DNA from: Ensifer adhaerens | Lineage (GTDB): Bacteria; Pseudomonadota; Alphaproteobacteria; Rhizobiales; Rhizobiaceae | Direction: 5' to 3' | Assembly (NCBI RefSeq): GCF_000697965.2 | Contig: NZ_CP015880.1 | Location: forward strand, 3,936,001 to 4,000,000 | Length of the DNA stretch: 64,000 nt | Part shown: in pieces, positions 25,725 through 34,656 of the stretch | Position numbering within the stretch: position 1 is the first letter of the stretch | How the letters are laid out: each line of letters starts with the position of its first letter | Translations under genes and position numbers: made by a program | Notes under the pieces: model-generated | Told to the model about the DNA's origin: nothing | Databases searched by the model: none | Seen by the model: the letters and a program-made list of their open reading frames with translations, nothing else

Positions 25725-27545
25725 ATGTCGAGCGGAATGGCGGCACTACCGGAAATGGCGACTACGCCCAGGCAGCGGCGGCTCTCGTCGAGCCTGCTTG
25801 GGATGGTGCTCGCCTATGGCGTGCCCACGGTTCTTTTCCTCGTCACCCAGTTCATGCGGGCGCCGGATTATCTCGGCCGCGACAATGACGATGCCATGCG
25901 CCTGGTCGAGGTGCGCGACCTCCTCGCCGGACAGAGCTGGTTCGACCTCACCCAGCCCCGCCTGGGGCTCGAGGGCGGAACGCTGATGCACTGGTCGCGC
26001 CTGATCGATCTGCCGATCGCCGGGCTCATGTCGATTTTTCGGCCTTTTGTCGGCGTGGAGCAGGCGGAAGTCCTGGCGCTTGCGATCTGGCCGATGGCGC
26101 TCGCGGTCGGGCTGCTTGCGGCGATGGGGCTCGCCGGACGCCGTGCCGGCGGCACGGTCGCCATGCATTTCTGCCTGGGGCTGACCGCGATCTTCATCGC
26201 CACCTCGAACCGTTTCCTCGGGGGCGCCATCGATCACCACAATGTGCAACTGGTGCTGGCCGCGGTCATGGCGGCGATGCTCGTCGATCGACGGTATCGT
26301 GCCCTAAATTATGCGCTTGCGGGAGCGGCGGCCGCACTCGCGATCGCCGTAGGTGCCGAAACCACGCCACTCGTGGCGGTCGTCTGCGCAATCGTTGCCT
26401 GCCAGTGGCTCTGGGCCGGCCAGACGGCCGCGCGTTCGACCGTCGCCTTCGGCCTGTCGCTGACAGCCGGCCTCAGCGTCATCTTCTTTTCGACCGTGCC
26501 GCCGCGCCTCTATTTCGTCGCGACCTGCGACAATCTCTCGATCGCCTTCTATTCGCTGGCGCTGACGGGAGGCGTCCTCCTCGCGCTCGCCGCCGCCACT
26601 GTCAGCCACCGCGCGCCAGCGCTGCGCTTCGGCGCGCTCGCTCTCTGCGGTCTCGTCGTCGCCGCGGTCGCCCTGTCTGTGGCGCCGCAATGCCTCGGCA
26701 ATCCACTGGCCGGTCTCGATCCGCTGCTCATCGAGCTCTGGCTCGACCATATCTCCGAAGCCCGTTCCGTCACGCTGATCGCTGTGCAGGAGCCGACCAA
26801 TACCGGCGCCTACTATTTCACCGGCGCCTTTGCCTCGGCCATCTGCCTCTGGCGCATCTTGCGTCGCGACCGGATCGATCTCCATCTGGTGCTCCTTGCC
26901 TTGGTGCTTTCGAGCCTGGCGATCGCCCTCGTCCAGGTCCGCGGCATGGCATTTTCCAACCTGCTCGCCATCGTGCCGATGGCCCTGCTGCTTACCGACC
27001 TGCGTGCGCGGTCGAGCGGCGGAACGGCTGGCGCCCGCGCCTCCCTTCTCTATGTCGGAGCACTGCTCGTTTCCGTTCCGGCGATGTGGGCCGTTGCCGG
27101 AACGCTTGCGGAAAAGGGGATCAGCGGGTTTGCTGCCGCGGAAGCAGCGGTCACGAACGGCGAGGCGTGCCTGACCGACGCCGCCCTTGCCGATATTGGG
27201 CGGCTGGCGCCGTCGCTGGTCGTCGGACCGTCGGATATCGGCGCGACGCTGCTTCGCCGCACCGAACACCGCGTGCTCAGCGCGCCCTATCATCGCAATG
27301 CCGCCGGCATGCTCCGCGAGCTGAAGATCGGCCTGGCCGAGCCTGGAGCCGCCGCCGTTCTGTTGCGCCAGCTCGGGCAGCCAGTGCTCGCCTTCTGCGC
27401 CGTTGACGCTCAAACGCAGGTCATAGCTGCCCGCGCTCCGCGTGGTCTCTATGCGGATCTCGCCGCCGGGCGCGTGCCGGCATTCCTGTCGCCCCTGCCG
27501 GTTTCGGAAGGCTCGCCCATCCGGCTCTATATGCTTGCGCCTTGA
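25725..27545 (+). CDS. Large GT-C/STT3-like membrane protein
   Basis: A 606-residue protein with a long first external loop, about ten or more hydrophobic helices and a soluble C-terminal domain. The first loop has YLGRDNDDAMRLVEVRDLL and LMHWSRLIDLP, and a later loop has GGAIDHHNVQLVL. This resembles the DxD and DHH features of STT3/AglB oligosaccharyltransferases, but the WWDYG motif is absent. The fold assignment is inference. It may transfer a lipid-linked sugar made by the divergent GT2 operon. ATG at 25725 follows GGCGGGA; an in-frame start at 25620 is unlikely. xseA follows 73 bases later. Confidence 0.72.
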   Translation: MSSGMAALPEMATTPRQRRLSSSLLGMVLAYGVPTVLFLVTQFMRAPDYLGRDNDDAMRLVEVRDLLAGQSWFDLTQPRLGLEGGTLMHWSRLIDLPIAGLMSIFRPFVGVEQAEVLALAIWPMALAVGLLAAMGLAGRRAGGTVAMHFCLGLTAIFIATSNRFLGGAIDHHNVQLVLAAVMAAMLVDRRYRALNYALAGAAAALAIAVGAETTPLVAVVCAIVACQWLWAGQTAARSTVAFGLSLTAGLSVIFFSTVPPRLYFVATCDNLSIAFYSLALTGGVLLALAAATVSHRAPALRFGALALCGLVVAAVALSVAPQCLGNPLAGLDPLLIELWLDHISEARSVTLIAVQEPTNTGAYYFTGAFASAICLWRILRRDRIDLHLVLLALVLSSLAIALVQVRGMAFSNLLAIVPMALLLTDLRARSSGGTAGARASLLYVGALLVSVPAMWAVAGTLAEKGISGFAAAEAAVTNGEACLTDAALADIGRLAPSLVVGPSDIGATLLRRTEHRVLSAPYHRNAAGMLRELKIGLAEPGAAAVLLRQLGQPVLAFCAVDAQTQVIAARAPRGLYADLAAGRVPAFLSPLPVSEGSPIRLYMLAP

Positions 27546-27618
27546 GCGCCACGCCCCTGGCGCGTGGAAAGCGTGAGGGATGTGCTGGCCTTCGGCGAAG
27601 GGTGCGGTAAAAGAGGCG

Positions 27619-29223
27619 ATGGCCTCTTTCTTCGACAGCGATTCTCCGAGCAACCTCACCGAATACTCGGTGTCCGAGCTTTCGGGCTCGATCAAGCGAA
27701 CGGTCGAACAGGCCTTCGACCAGGTGCGCGTGCGCGGCGAAATCTCCGGCTATCGCGGCCCTCATTCGTCGGGCCACGCCTATTTCGCGCTCAAGGACGA
27801 TCGGGCGCGCATCGATGCAGTCATCTGGAAGGGTACCTTCTCGCGCCTGCGCTTCCGTCCGGAAGAGGGCATGGAGGTGATCGCGACCGGCAAGGTCACG
27901 ACCTTCCCGGGCTCGTCGAAGTATCAGATCGTCATCGAGATGATGGAACCGGCCGGCGCCGGCGCGCTGATGGCGCTGCTCGAAGAGCGCAAGCGCAAGC
28001 TCGCCGCCGAAGGGCTGTTCGACGCCAATCGCAAGCGGCAGCTGCCCTATATGCCCAAGGTGATCGGTGTCGTGACGTCGCCGACCGGTGCCGTCATCCG
28101 CGACATCCTGCACCGCATCGCCGACCGCTTTCCCGTCCATGTCGTCGTCTGGCCGGTTCGCGTGCAGGGCGATGGCTCGGGTGACGAGGTTGCAGCGGCG
28201 ATCCGCGGCTTCAACGCGATCGAGCCCGGCGGGCCGATTGCGCGGCCGGATGTCCTGATCGTCGCGCGTGGCGGCGGCAGCCTCGAAGACCTCTGGGGCT
28301 TCAACGACGAGGCCGTCGTGCGCGCCGCCGCCGCCTCCGGGATCCCGCTGATTTCGGCCGTCGGTCACGAGACCGACTGGACGCTGATCGACTATGCCGC
28401 CGACCAGCGCGCGCCGACGCCGACGGGTGCAGCGGAAATGGCGGTGCCGGTCAGGGCCGATCTCGAAGCCGGTCTCTCCGGCCTGTCGGCACGCCTCAAG
28501 TCGGCTGTCGGACGCCAGATGGACAATCGCCGCCAGGCGGTGCGGTCTCTGGCGCGGGCGCTGCCGTCGCTCGACCAGTTGCTGGCGCTGCCGCGCCGCC
28601 GTTTCGACGAGGCTGCACTCGGGCTCGGGCGCGGGCTCACGATGAACACGGCCAACAAGCGCCGTCAGTTCGAACGCGTGTCTGCCGAGCTGCGTGCCGA
28701 CCTTCTCAAGGGCAAGCTTTCCGAGCGTCGCCAGCGCCTGGTCGACGCCATGAACAAGGCCGACCGCATCGTCGAGCGGCAAGTCCATCGCGGCGAGGCG
28801 CGGGTTTCTGCGGCCGACGCTGCGCTGCGCGCCTTACCCTCGCGCCTCATCGGCCAGATCCATCGGGCATCCGATCGCGTCGCCGGGCTTGCTGCCCGGT
28901 CCGATGCGGCCGTGCGCGCAGACGTGCGACGCCTGCGCAGCGTCATCGTCGCCCAGGATCGCATCCTGCAGTCGCTTTCCTATCGCAACGTCCTGCAGCG
29001 CGGATTTGCGCTGGTGCGCGATGCCGAAGGCGGGCCGGTGCGCCAGGCTGCATCCGTCTCGGTCGGCATGACGCTCAGCCTGGAATTTGCCGACGGTCGC
29101 GTGTCGGCGATTGCCGGCGACGGGGAGGGCGAGCCAGGTTCTCCGCCGACGGCGCCCCGCAAGAAGCAGCCGAAGCCCGCAGACCCGGCGGGAGAGCCGC
29201 CGAAACAGGGTAACCTGTTCTAG
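27619..29223 (+). CDS. xseA: Exodeoxyribonuclease VII large subunit
   Basis: A 534-residue subunit that with XseB degrades single-stranded DNA from both ends. The N-terminal OB domain (to about 105) has [19 protein letters not shown] and [12 protein letters not shown]; the catalytic domain has [31 protein letters not shown] ([17 protein letters not shown]) and [18 protein letters not shown] long coiled-coil follows, ending in a low-complexity Pro/Lys tail typical of rhizobia. GAGG lies before the chosen ATG. xseB is not in the window. Confidence 0.95.
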   Translation: MASFFDSDSPSNLTEYSVSELSGSIKRTVEQAFDQVRVRGEISGYRGPHSSGHAYFALKDDRARIDAVIWKGTFSRLRFRPEEGMEVIATGKVTTFPGSSKYQIVIEMMEPAGAGALMALLEERKRKLAAEGLFDANRKRQLPYMPKVIGVVTSPTGAVIRDILHRIADRFPVHVVVWPVRVQGDGSGDEVAAAIRGFNAIEPGGPIARPDVLIVARGGGSLEDLWGFNDEAVVRAAAASGIPLISAVGHETDWTLIDYAADQRAPTPTGAAEMAVPVRADLEAGLSGLSARLKSAVGRQMDNRRQAVRSLARALPSLDQLLALPRRRFDEAALGLGRGLTMNTANKRRQFERVSAELRADLLKGKLSERRQRLVDAMNKADRIVERQVHRGEARVSAADAALRALPSRLIGQIHRASDRVAGLAARSDAAVRADVRRLRSVIVAQDRILQSLSYRNVLQRGFALVRDAEGGPVRQAASVSVGMTLSLEFADGRVSAIAGDGEGEPGSPPTAPRKKQPKPADPAGEPPKQGNLF

Positions 29224-29289
29224 CGCGTCATCCCGCTGTCATGCCGACGACGTAGCGCCAGCGTTCGCAAGAGAGTGACGGAGCCCGGC

Positions 29290-29874
29290 ATGGTCGAGCG
29301 AGCCAAGATTATCTTCATCCACGGCGCTTCCAGCAGCGGGAAATCGACGCTGGCGCGGGCGGTCCAGGCGCAGATCGGCGCGCCGTTCTGGCATGTTTCG
29401 ATCGACCATCTTCGCGATTCGGGGATGGTGCCAATGGAACGGTTCCGCCGCGGCGATTTTCGTTGGAAGGAACACCGGGCGCGCTTCTTCGACGGTTTTC
29501 ACCGCTCGCTGGTCGCCTATGCGTCAGCCGGCAACAATCTCCTGCTGGAGCACATTCTCGAAGAGCCCGGCTGGGCGTCTGAGCTCGCGGTGATGCTTCA
29601 GCCGTTCGATGTGTTTTTTGTCGCGCTTCACTGTGAACTCGACGAACTGGTCCGGCGCGAACGGCTTCGCGCCGACCGGCCGATCGGCAGCGCCGCAGAT
29701 GATTTTCACCGCATTCACGTCGGACAGTGTTACGATCTGGAGCTTGGTTCGGGACAGGCCGCCGATGACGCCGCCGCGCAGTTGATTTCCGCATGGTCGG
29801 TGCGCCGCTCGCCCTCCGTCTTTGACACACTGGCGCTGGAAGCCCGGCCAGGATCGGGCAAATCCCCGTTCTGA
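29290..29874 (+). CDS. Chloramphenicol phosphotransferase-like P-loop protein
   Basis: A 194-residue kinase-like protein with Walker A IFIHGASSSGKSTLARAVQ, the segment FWHVSIDHLRDSG, and ALHCELDELVRRERLRADRP (Arg-rich lid), as in the CPT/AAA_33 group. Members phosphorylate small molecules or are of unknown role. The last residues PGSGKSPF also resemble a P-loop by chance. ATG at 29290 has GGAG 8 bases upstream and is preferred over an in-frame GTG at 29275. It follows xseA by 66 bases. Confidence 0.8.
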   Translation: MVERAKIIFIHGASSSGKSTLARAVQAQIGAPFWHVSIDHLRDSGMVPMERFRRGDFRWKEHRARFFDGFHRSLVAYASAGNNLLLEHILEEPGWASELAVMLQPFDVFFVALHCELDELVRRERLRADRPIGSAADDFHRIHVGQCYDLELGSGQAADDAAAQLISAWSVRRSPSVFDTLALEARPGSGKSPF

Positions 29875-30039
29875 AGAAGGCGGCTGCTGGCGGTCTAGGG
29901 AGCGAGCGTGTCCGCTCGCATGACTGCCTCCTCGGCGCGGCCTGACGGTCGCGAAAAACGGCATTGTATTCGGTTGATTTTTAAGCTCATTTTCCCGGCG
30001 ACGGATCTTGATTCCAGATCGATATGTTAGGAACACCGC

Positions 30040-30630
30040 ATGCGCATCCTGCTCGTGCTTGCCCACCCGCTCGAAGACAGTTTTGCCGCGAACGTGGCGC
30101 GTGAGGCGCGCGCCGCCTTGGAGGCGAGCGGACATTCGGTCGACTTGCTCGATCTCTATCGCGAGGATTTCGATCCGCGCCTCAGCGTCGCCGAGCGCGG
30201 CAGTTACTTCTCCGACACCTATGATCGGTCAGGCGCGGCAGACTGGATCGGCCGGCTGCAGGCGGCCGATGGGCTGGTGCTCGTCTTCCCGCAATGGTGG
30301 TTCAATTTTCCGGCGATCCTGAAGGGCTTCTTCGATCGCGTCTTTGCGCCGGGCATCGCCTTCGACAACGACCCGGCCGGCGGCCGCATCATCCCGCGGC
30401 TCCACAATATCAAGCTCTTCTGGGCGCTGACGACGACCGGCTCGCCCTGGTGGGTGGTGCATCTCTACATGGGCAATCCGGTGAAGCGGCTCTTGAAGCG
30501 CGGCATCGCCGCCTTCTGCGCCAAGGGACTGAACTTCCGCATGCTCGCGCTGCACGACATGGACCGGGCGACCGACGCCAAGCGCAAGGCGCATCTGCAG
30601 CGTGTCCGTCGGCTTGCCTCCAGTTTGTGA
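30040..30630 (+). CDS. NAD(P)H dehydrogenase (quinone) / flavodoxin-like protein
   Basis: A 196-residue protein of the NQO1/MdaB/KefF flavodoxin-like fold. The phosphate-binding start is MRILLVLAHPLEDSFAANVA, and the signature VFPQWWFNFPAILKGFFDRVF plus LTTTGSPWW supply the FMN/FAD site. Members reduce quinones or act as regulatory subunits of K+ efflux systems. The ATG follows AGGA. Convergent with a MarR gene. Confidence 0.88.
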   Translation: MRILLVLAHPLEDSFAANVAREARAALEASGHSVDLLDLYREDFDPRLSVAERGSYFSDTYDRSGAADWIGRLQAADGLVLVFPQWWFNFPAILKGFFDRVFAPGIAFDNDPAGGRIIPRLHNIKLFWALTTTGSPWWVVHLYMGNPVKRLLKRGIAAFCAKGLNFRMLALHDMDRATDAKRKAHLQRVRRLASSL

Positions 30631-30636
30631 TCGCGG

Positions 30637-31119
30637 CTACTCGAAGGTCGCGAGATATTTGCGCAGCAGTGCGTTGAGCACCACGCGTTCCTCGGGCGAC
30701 AGCGCGGAAACGACGCGATGCTGGTTGGCCACATGCGCGGTCGCGGCCTCGTCGACACGGCGCAAGCCCTCGTCCGTCAAGGCGATGATCACCCCCCGCC
30801 TGTCCTCGGGATTGGCGATCCGTTCGACGAGCCCGGCCTTTTCAAGCTGGTCGATGCGGTTGGTCATGGTGCCGGAGCTGACCATGGTCGTATCCAAAAG
30901 GTCTCCGGGCGAAAGCCGATAGGGCGGTCCGGACCGACGAAGCGTCGCGAGCACGTCGAAGCTCGACGCATTCAATCCGCGCTCGGAAAACGACTTCTCG
31001 ATTTCCCGGGCGATATGTGTCGAAACCCGTGAGAGCCGGCCAAGCAGGCCCATGGCCGAAACATCGAGGTCCGGCCGCTCCCGGTGCCATTGGGCCAAAA
31101 TCCTGTCGACGCGATCCAT
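30637..31119 (-). CDS. MarR family regulator
   Basis: A 160-residue winged-helix regulator. The fold runs from LLGRLSRVSTHIAREIEKSF through the DNA-binding helix LLDTTMVSSGTMTNRIDQLE and the wing LVERIANPEDRRGVIIALT. GGAGGG 5 bases upstream fixes ATG at 31119. It is divergent from an EamA transporter, and three similar palindromic boxes lie in the gap, so it probably represses that transporter and itself. Confidence 0.88.
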   Translation of the reverse strand: MDRVDRILAQWHRERPDLDVSAMGLLGRLSRVSTHIAREIEKSFSERGLNASSFDVLATLRRSGPPYRLSPGDLLDTTMVSSGTMTNRIDQLEKAGLVERIANPEDRRGVIIALTDEGLRRVDEAATAHVANQHRVVSALSPEERVVLNALLRKYLATFE

Positions 31120-31136
31120 CAAACCCTCCATGCATT

Positions 31137-31206
31137 TATCTCAGCATAGAGTATCTTGACTTAGAGATAAACCGCGTTATCCTCATTTTATCTTGATATA
31201 GAGATT
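31137..31206. promoter_or_regulatory. Three related operator boxes between MarR and EamA genes
   Basis: Imperfect dyads TATCTC...AGAGTA (31137-31153), TATCTTGAC-TTAGAGATA (31152-31169) and TATCTTGATATAGAGATT (31189-31206). The shared core is TATCT-N8-AGAKW. They fill the divergent gap. Confidence 0.6.
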
Positions 31207-31220
31207 CTTGAGGTAAAGAT

Positions 31221-32099
31221 ATGAGTTCGAGCCGCACCGTCGACCTTGCCTTGACCGCGCTGGCACCGGCCATCTGGGGCAGCACCTATCTTGTCACCAC
31301 AGAGTACCTGCCGTCTGGCTATCCGTTGACGGTCGCCATGCTGCGGGCGCTGCCGGCGGGGTTGCTCCTGCTCTTGATTGTGCGGCGCCTGCCGGACGGT
31401 ATCTGGTGGCCGCGGACCTTCGTGCTCGGCGCGCTCAACTTCTCCTTCTTCTGGGCCATGCTGTTCGTTTCCGCTTACAGGCTGCCAGGCGGCGTCGCCG
31501 CAACCGTCGGTGCCGTTCAGCCGCTGATCGTCATCCTGTTGTCGCGCGTCTTCCTGGGCTCGCCGATCCGCCTGCTCAGCGTGGTTGCCGGCCTTGCGGG
31601 CATTGCCGGCGTCGCCCTGCTGGTGTTGACGCCGGGCGCCGCGCTCGATCCGCTCGGGGTGCTCGCTGGTCTCGCCGGAGCCGTCTCCATGGCCTTCGGC
31701 ACGGTGCTGAGCCGCCACTGGGCGCCGCCGGTTCCGCCGCTCACCTTCACTGCCTGGCAATTGGCCGCCGGTGGCCTCATGCTCGTGCCGGCGGCGCTGT
31801 TCTTCGAGCCGTCGCTGCCGCCGCTGACCACCGCCAACGTCCTCGGTCTCGCCTATCTCGGCCTGGTCGGCGCCGCCTTCACCTATCTGCTCTGGTTCCG
31901 CGGCCTGTCGCGCCTCGAACCTTCTGCCGTCTCGCCGCTCGGTTTCCTGAGCCCGGTCGTTGCCATCCTGCTCGGCTGGGGCGTGCTCGGCGAGCAACTG
32001 ACGCCGGTGCAGGCGCTCGGCATCCTTGTCGTCTTCGTCAGCGTCTGGCTCAGCCAGCGCGCGCAACTCGCCCCCAAGGTGCGACCGGCGCGGGCCTGA
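31221..32099 (+). CDS. EamA-family transporter
   Basis: A 292-residue ten-helix drug/metabolite transporter with two EamA repeats. The first begins LALTALAPAIWGSTYLVTTE, with AALPAGLLLLLI-type (RALPAGLLLLLIVRRLP) and LPGGVAATVGAVQPLIVIL; the second has LEPSAVSPLGFLSPVVAILL. It most resembles YedA/RhaT-type exporters of amino acids or aromatic compounds. It starts behind the cluster of MarR boxes and is divergent from the MarR gene. Confidence 0.9.
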   Translation: MSSSRTVDLALTALAPAIWGSTYLVTTEYLPSGYPLTVAMLRALPAGLLLLLIVRRLPDGIWWPRTFVLGALNFSFFWAMLFVSAYRLPGGVAATVGAVQPLIVILLSRVFLGSPIRLLSVVAGLAGIAGVALLVLTPGAALDPLGVLAGLAGAVSMAFGTVLSRHWAPPVPPLTFTAWQLAAGGLMLVPAALFFEPSLPPLTTANVLGLAYLGLVGAAFTYLLWFRGLSRLEPSAVSPLGFLSPVVAILLGWGVLGEQLTPVQALGILVVFVSVWLSQRAQLAPKVRPARA

Positions 32100-32174
32100 A
32101 AGCAGGGCTTGCAACCACAGCGCATGCGCTTCACATTGCCGGCAACGTCAATCCTCAAAGAAGCGCACGCCCTG

Positions 32175-32804
32175 ATGACCGAGCATCTGACGCCAGCGCT
32201 CTATTCCGATCTCCTCCGTTTCGCGAGGCGGCAAAGCCGCCGTGCGGCCGAAGCGGAGGATTTGCTGCATGAGGCGCTGATCGTCGCGCTCAAGGCAGGG
32301 CGTTTTCCAACCGGCGGCGATCGCGCCTGGTTCTGCGGTGTTCTCCGCAAGCTCGCAGCGATGCAGGCGCGCACCGCTGCTCGCCGTTTGCGCCGGGAGC
32401 TGCAAGCGGACGTTTCCGAAGCGGAAGAGCGGCGCTCTGGCGATCCGCTGGCCTTCGCCGTCACGCTTTCCCCGAGCCTCAGGATCGTGATGCTGCTGGC
32501 GATCGGCGGCCACAATCGCCTCGAAATCCGTCATCTCCTCGGCATTTCCGATGAAGCGCTGCGCCAGCGCATCCTGATGCTGCGCCGGGCCTGGCGCGAT
32601 GCCGGCCATGTCGAGACCAATCTGGAGTTGACCGGACTTCGCTATCCGCTCGAAAGCGGCCGTATTCGTCAGGCCCTGCTGCCGGTCACCCGCGGCGGCC
32701 GCGCCGCCTTTGCCAGCCACGATCCGGACGGCCATCTCTTCGCGATCAATTTTTCGCCGCGCGTGTCTCACGAAACGGCAACCGGCGGCAACAAGCCGGC
32801 GTAA
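32175..32804 (+). CDS. ECF-type RNA polymerase sigma factor
   Basis: A protein of about 209 residues with a sigma-70 region 2 (ARRQSRRAAEAEDLLHEALI) and a region 4 helix-turn-helix (IRHLLGISDEALRQRILMLR). The C-terminal 70 residues are an extension not typical of short ECF factors. No anti-sigma gene is visible beside it. The start is uncertain: an in-frame ATG at 32124 or TTG at 32109 are alternatives. It is followed 21 bases later by a VOC protein, as in several ECF-linked VOC families. Confidence 0.75.
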   Translation: MTEHLTPALYSDLLRFARRQSRRAAEAEDLLHEALIVALKAGRFPTGGDRAWFCGVLRKLAAMQARTAARRLRRELQADVSEAEERRSGDPLAFAVTLSPSLRIVMLLAIGGHNRLEIRHLLGISDEALRQRILMLRRAWRDAGHVETNLELTGLRYPLESGRIRQALLPVTRGGRAAFASHDPDGHLFAINFSPRVSHETATGGNKPA

Positions 32805-32825
32805 CAAACACAAGGGAAGCAACCA

Positions 32826-33224
32826 ATGTTGTCGAAACCACGTATCGGGGCCATCTGCTACTTCGTCTCGGATCTCACCCGCACCGAAGCCTTCTACCGT
32901 GATGTTCTGGGTCTCAACGTCCAGCGCATGGAGGACGACGAAGCCGGCTCCTGGCTGATGGCGAAGATAGAAGACGAGGTCGAGTTGATCTTCTTCGTCG
33001 TGGAGAGCAAGCCGGGCAACACACCGATCGTTGTGTTCGATCTCGCCGAGGGCGGCATCGACGATGTGGTCGCGGGCCTCGCTGAAAAGGGAACCACCAT
33101 CGTCACGCCGGTGAGCCATGCGCCCGGCGGCTGGTCGGCAGAATTCGCCGATCCCGATGGCCACGTGCTGTCCCTCTACCAATCGGCGGAGATGCCGCGT
33201 CTGAAGCGGGCTGCCAACGGCTGA
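32826..33224 (+). CDS. VOC (glyoxalase fold) family protein
   Basis: A 132-residue VOC module: IGAICYFVSDLTRTEAFYRD, MEDDEAGSWLMAKIED, VFDLAEGGIDDVVAGLAEKG and FADPDGHVLSLYQ. Putative metal ligands (Glu, His) are in the last strands. GGGAAG precedes the ATG. It is probably cotranscribed with the sigma factor. Function unknown. Confidence 0.85.
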   Translation: MLSKPRIGAICYFVSDLTRTEAFYRDVLGLNVQRMEDDEAGSWLMAKIEDEVELIFFVVESKPGNTPIVVFDLAEGGIDDVVAGLAEKGTTIVTPVSHAPGGWSAEFADPDGHVLSLYQSAEMPRLKRAANG

Positions 33225-33242
33225 AGGGGCAATTTCCCCAAT

Positions 33243-33273
33243 AGAAAAGGCCGCCGCATGTGTTGCGGCGGCC
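33243..33273 (-). terminator. Terminator of the M29 aminopeptidase gene
   Basis: Perfect 10-base stem GGCCGCCGCA (33249-33258) with its complement (33264-33273), 5-base loop. On the minus strand it is followed by TTTTC. Confidence 0.75.
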
Positions 33274-33314
33274 ACAAGCCTTTCAGGTCGGACGAGACCG
33301 GGGAGGGGCCGTGA

Positions 33315-34568
33315 TCAGGCCCATTCACCCTTTCGCATGACCGGAACGCGGCTACCATCGGCGCGCACGCCGTCGATGTCGACCTGGCCCGAACCGATCA
33401 TCCAGTCGATGTGGATCAGGCTGGAATTGCCGCCCTGGGCGCGGATCTGTTCCGGCGTCAGCTTGGTGTCGTCGACGAAGCAGCCGGAATAGCACTGGCC
33501 GAGCGCGATGTGGCACGAGGCGTTTTCGTCAAACAGCGTGTTGTAGAACAGGATGCCGCTTGCCGAGATCGGCGAGGAATGCGGCACCAGAGCCACTTCG
33601 CCGAGCCGGCGCGCGCCCTCGTCGGTGTCGAGCACCTTGTTCAGTACTTCCTCGCCGCGCGATGCCTTGGCTTCGACGATCCGGCCGCCCTCGAAACGCA
33701 CCTGGATGTTGTCGATCAGCGTGCCCTGGTGCGACAGCGGCTTGGTCGAGGAGACATGGCCTTCGACGCGCAGCGCATGCGGCGTCGTGAACACTTCCTC
33801 GGTCGGGATGTTCGGGTTGCAGGTGACGCCGTTCTTGGCCTCCGATGCGCCGCCGCACCAGAGATGGCCATCGGCAAGCCCGACGGTCAGATCGGTGCCC
33901 GGGCCGGTAAAGTGCAACGCGGCAAAGCGCTCGCCGTTCAGCCAGGCCGAGCGCCGGGCGAGGTTGGCGTTGTGCTCCTTCCAGGCGGCCACCGGATCGG
34001 CGACATCGACGCGCGAGGCGGCGAAGATGGCGTTGGCGAGCTTCTCGACGGCAACCTCTTCCGGGTCGTTCGGGAAGACGAGCTTCGCCCAGGACGGGTT
34101 CGGGTAGGAAACGATGTTCCAGTTGATGTCGAAGTTCGAGATCTTTTCGAGCGCCGGCTTATAGGCAATGGAATTTGCCTTGTTGGCCCGCGCCACCTTG
34201 GCCGGATCCTGCGCCGAAAGCATCATCGGGTTGTCGCCGGAGATCGCAAGCCGCGCTGCACCACCGGCGAAAGCTTCGGCCATGCCCTTGAACAGCCAGT
34301 CGCTTGCCCGGTCGAAGCTCTCGTCCGGTGCATAGGCATAACGCGAAAGCGTCGTGTCCTCGTCCGAATAGAGAGTCGTCACGAGGCCTGCACCGGCCTT
34401 GTAGGCGTGCTTGGTGATAAGGCGAACAAGCGGCATCGCCGCGACCGGCGCAGTCATGACAAGGTCCTGACCGCGCTGAAGCTGCAGGCCGACCTGGATC
34501 GCGACTTCCGCGAGCTTGTCGAGTTTCACCGGGTCGATCGGATCGGGCGTATTGGCGGGAAAGGTCAT
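33315..34568 (-). CDS. M29 family aminopeptidase
   Basis: A 417-residue metallo-aminopeptidase of the AmpS/thermophilic M29 type, which uses a two-metal site to remove N-terminal residues. Visible are MPLVRLITKHAYKAGAGLV, the central GTDLTVGLADGHLWCGG and NIPTEEVFTTPHALRVEGHV, and the C-terminal metal ligands in LGEVALVPHSSPIS, NASCHIALGQCYSGC and LIHIDWMIGSGQVDIDG. The length and motif order are normal. A clear minus-strand terminator follows. Confidence 0.93.
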   Translation of the reverse strand: MTFPANTPDPIDPVKLDKLAEVAIQVGLQLQRGQDLVMTAPVAAMPLVRLITKHAYKAGAGLVTTLYSDEDTTLSRYAYAPDESFDRASDWLFKGMAEAFAGGAARLAISGDNPMMLSAQDPAKVARANKANSIAYKPALEKISNFDINWNIVSYPNPSWAKLVFPNDPEEVAVEKLANAIFAASRVDVADPVAAWKEHNANLARRSAWLNGERFAALHFTGPGTDLTVGLADGHLWCGGASEAKNGVTCNPNIPTEEVFTTPHALRVEGHVSSTKPLSHQGTLIDNIQVRFEGGRIVEAKASRGEEVLNKVLDTDEGARRLGEVALVPHSSPISASGILFYNTLFDENASCHIALGQCYSGCFVDDTKLTPEQIRAQGGNSSLIHIDWMIGSGQVDIDGVRADGSRVPVMRKGEWA

Positions 34569-34656
34569 GATCTACCTGTCTTTCTGAAATCGGAAGAAGA
34601 AGACTTAGAGCGCTTTGCGGCGAAAATGAAGGCTGAGCCCGGGAGGTTTAGTGCAA

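Noticed and set aside
26304..27695. Minus-strand open frame inside the STT3-like gene
   Set aside because: It is low-complexity Arg/Glu-rich antisense sequence; the plus-strand helices are convincing.
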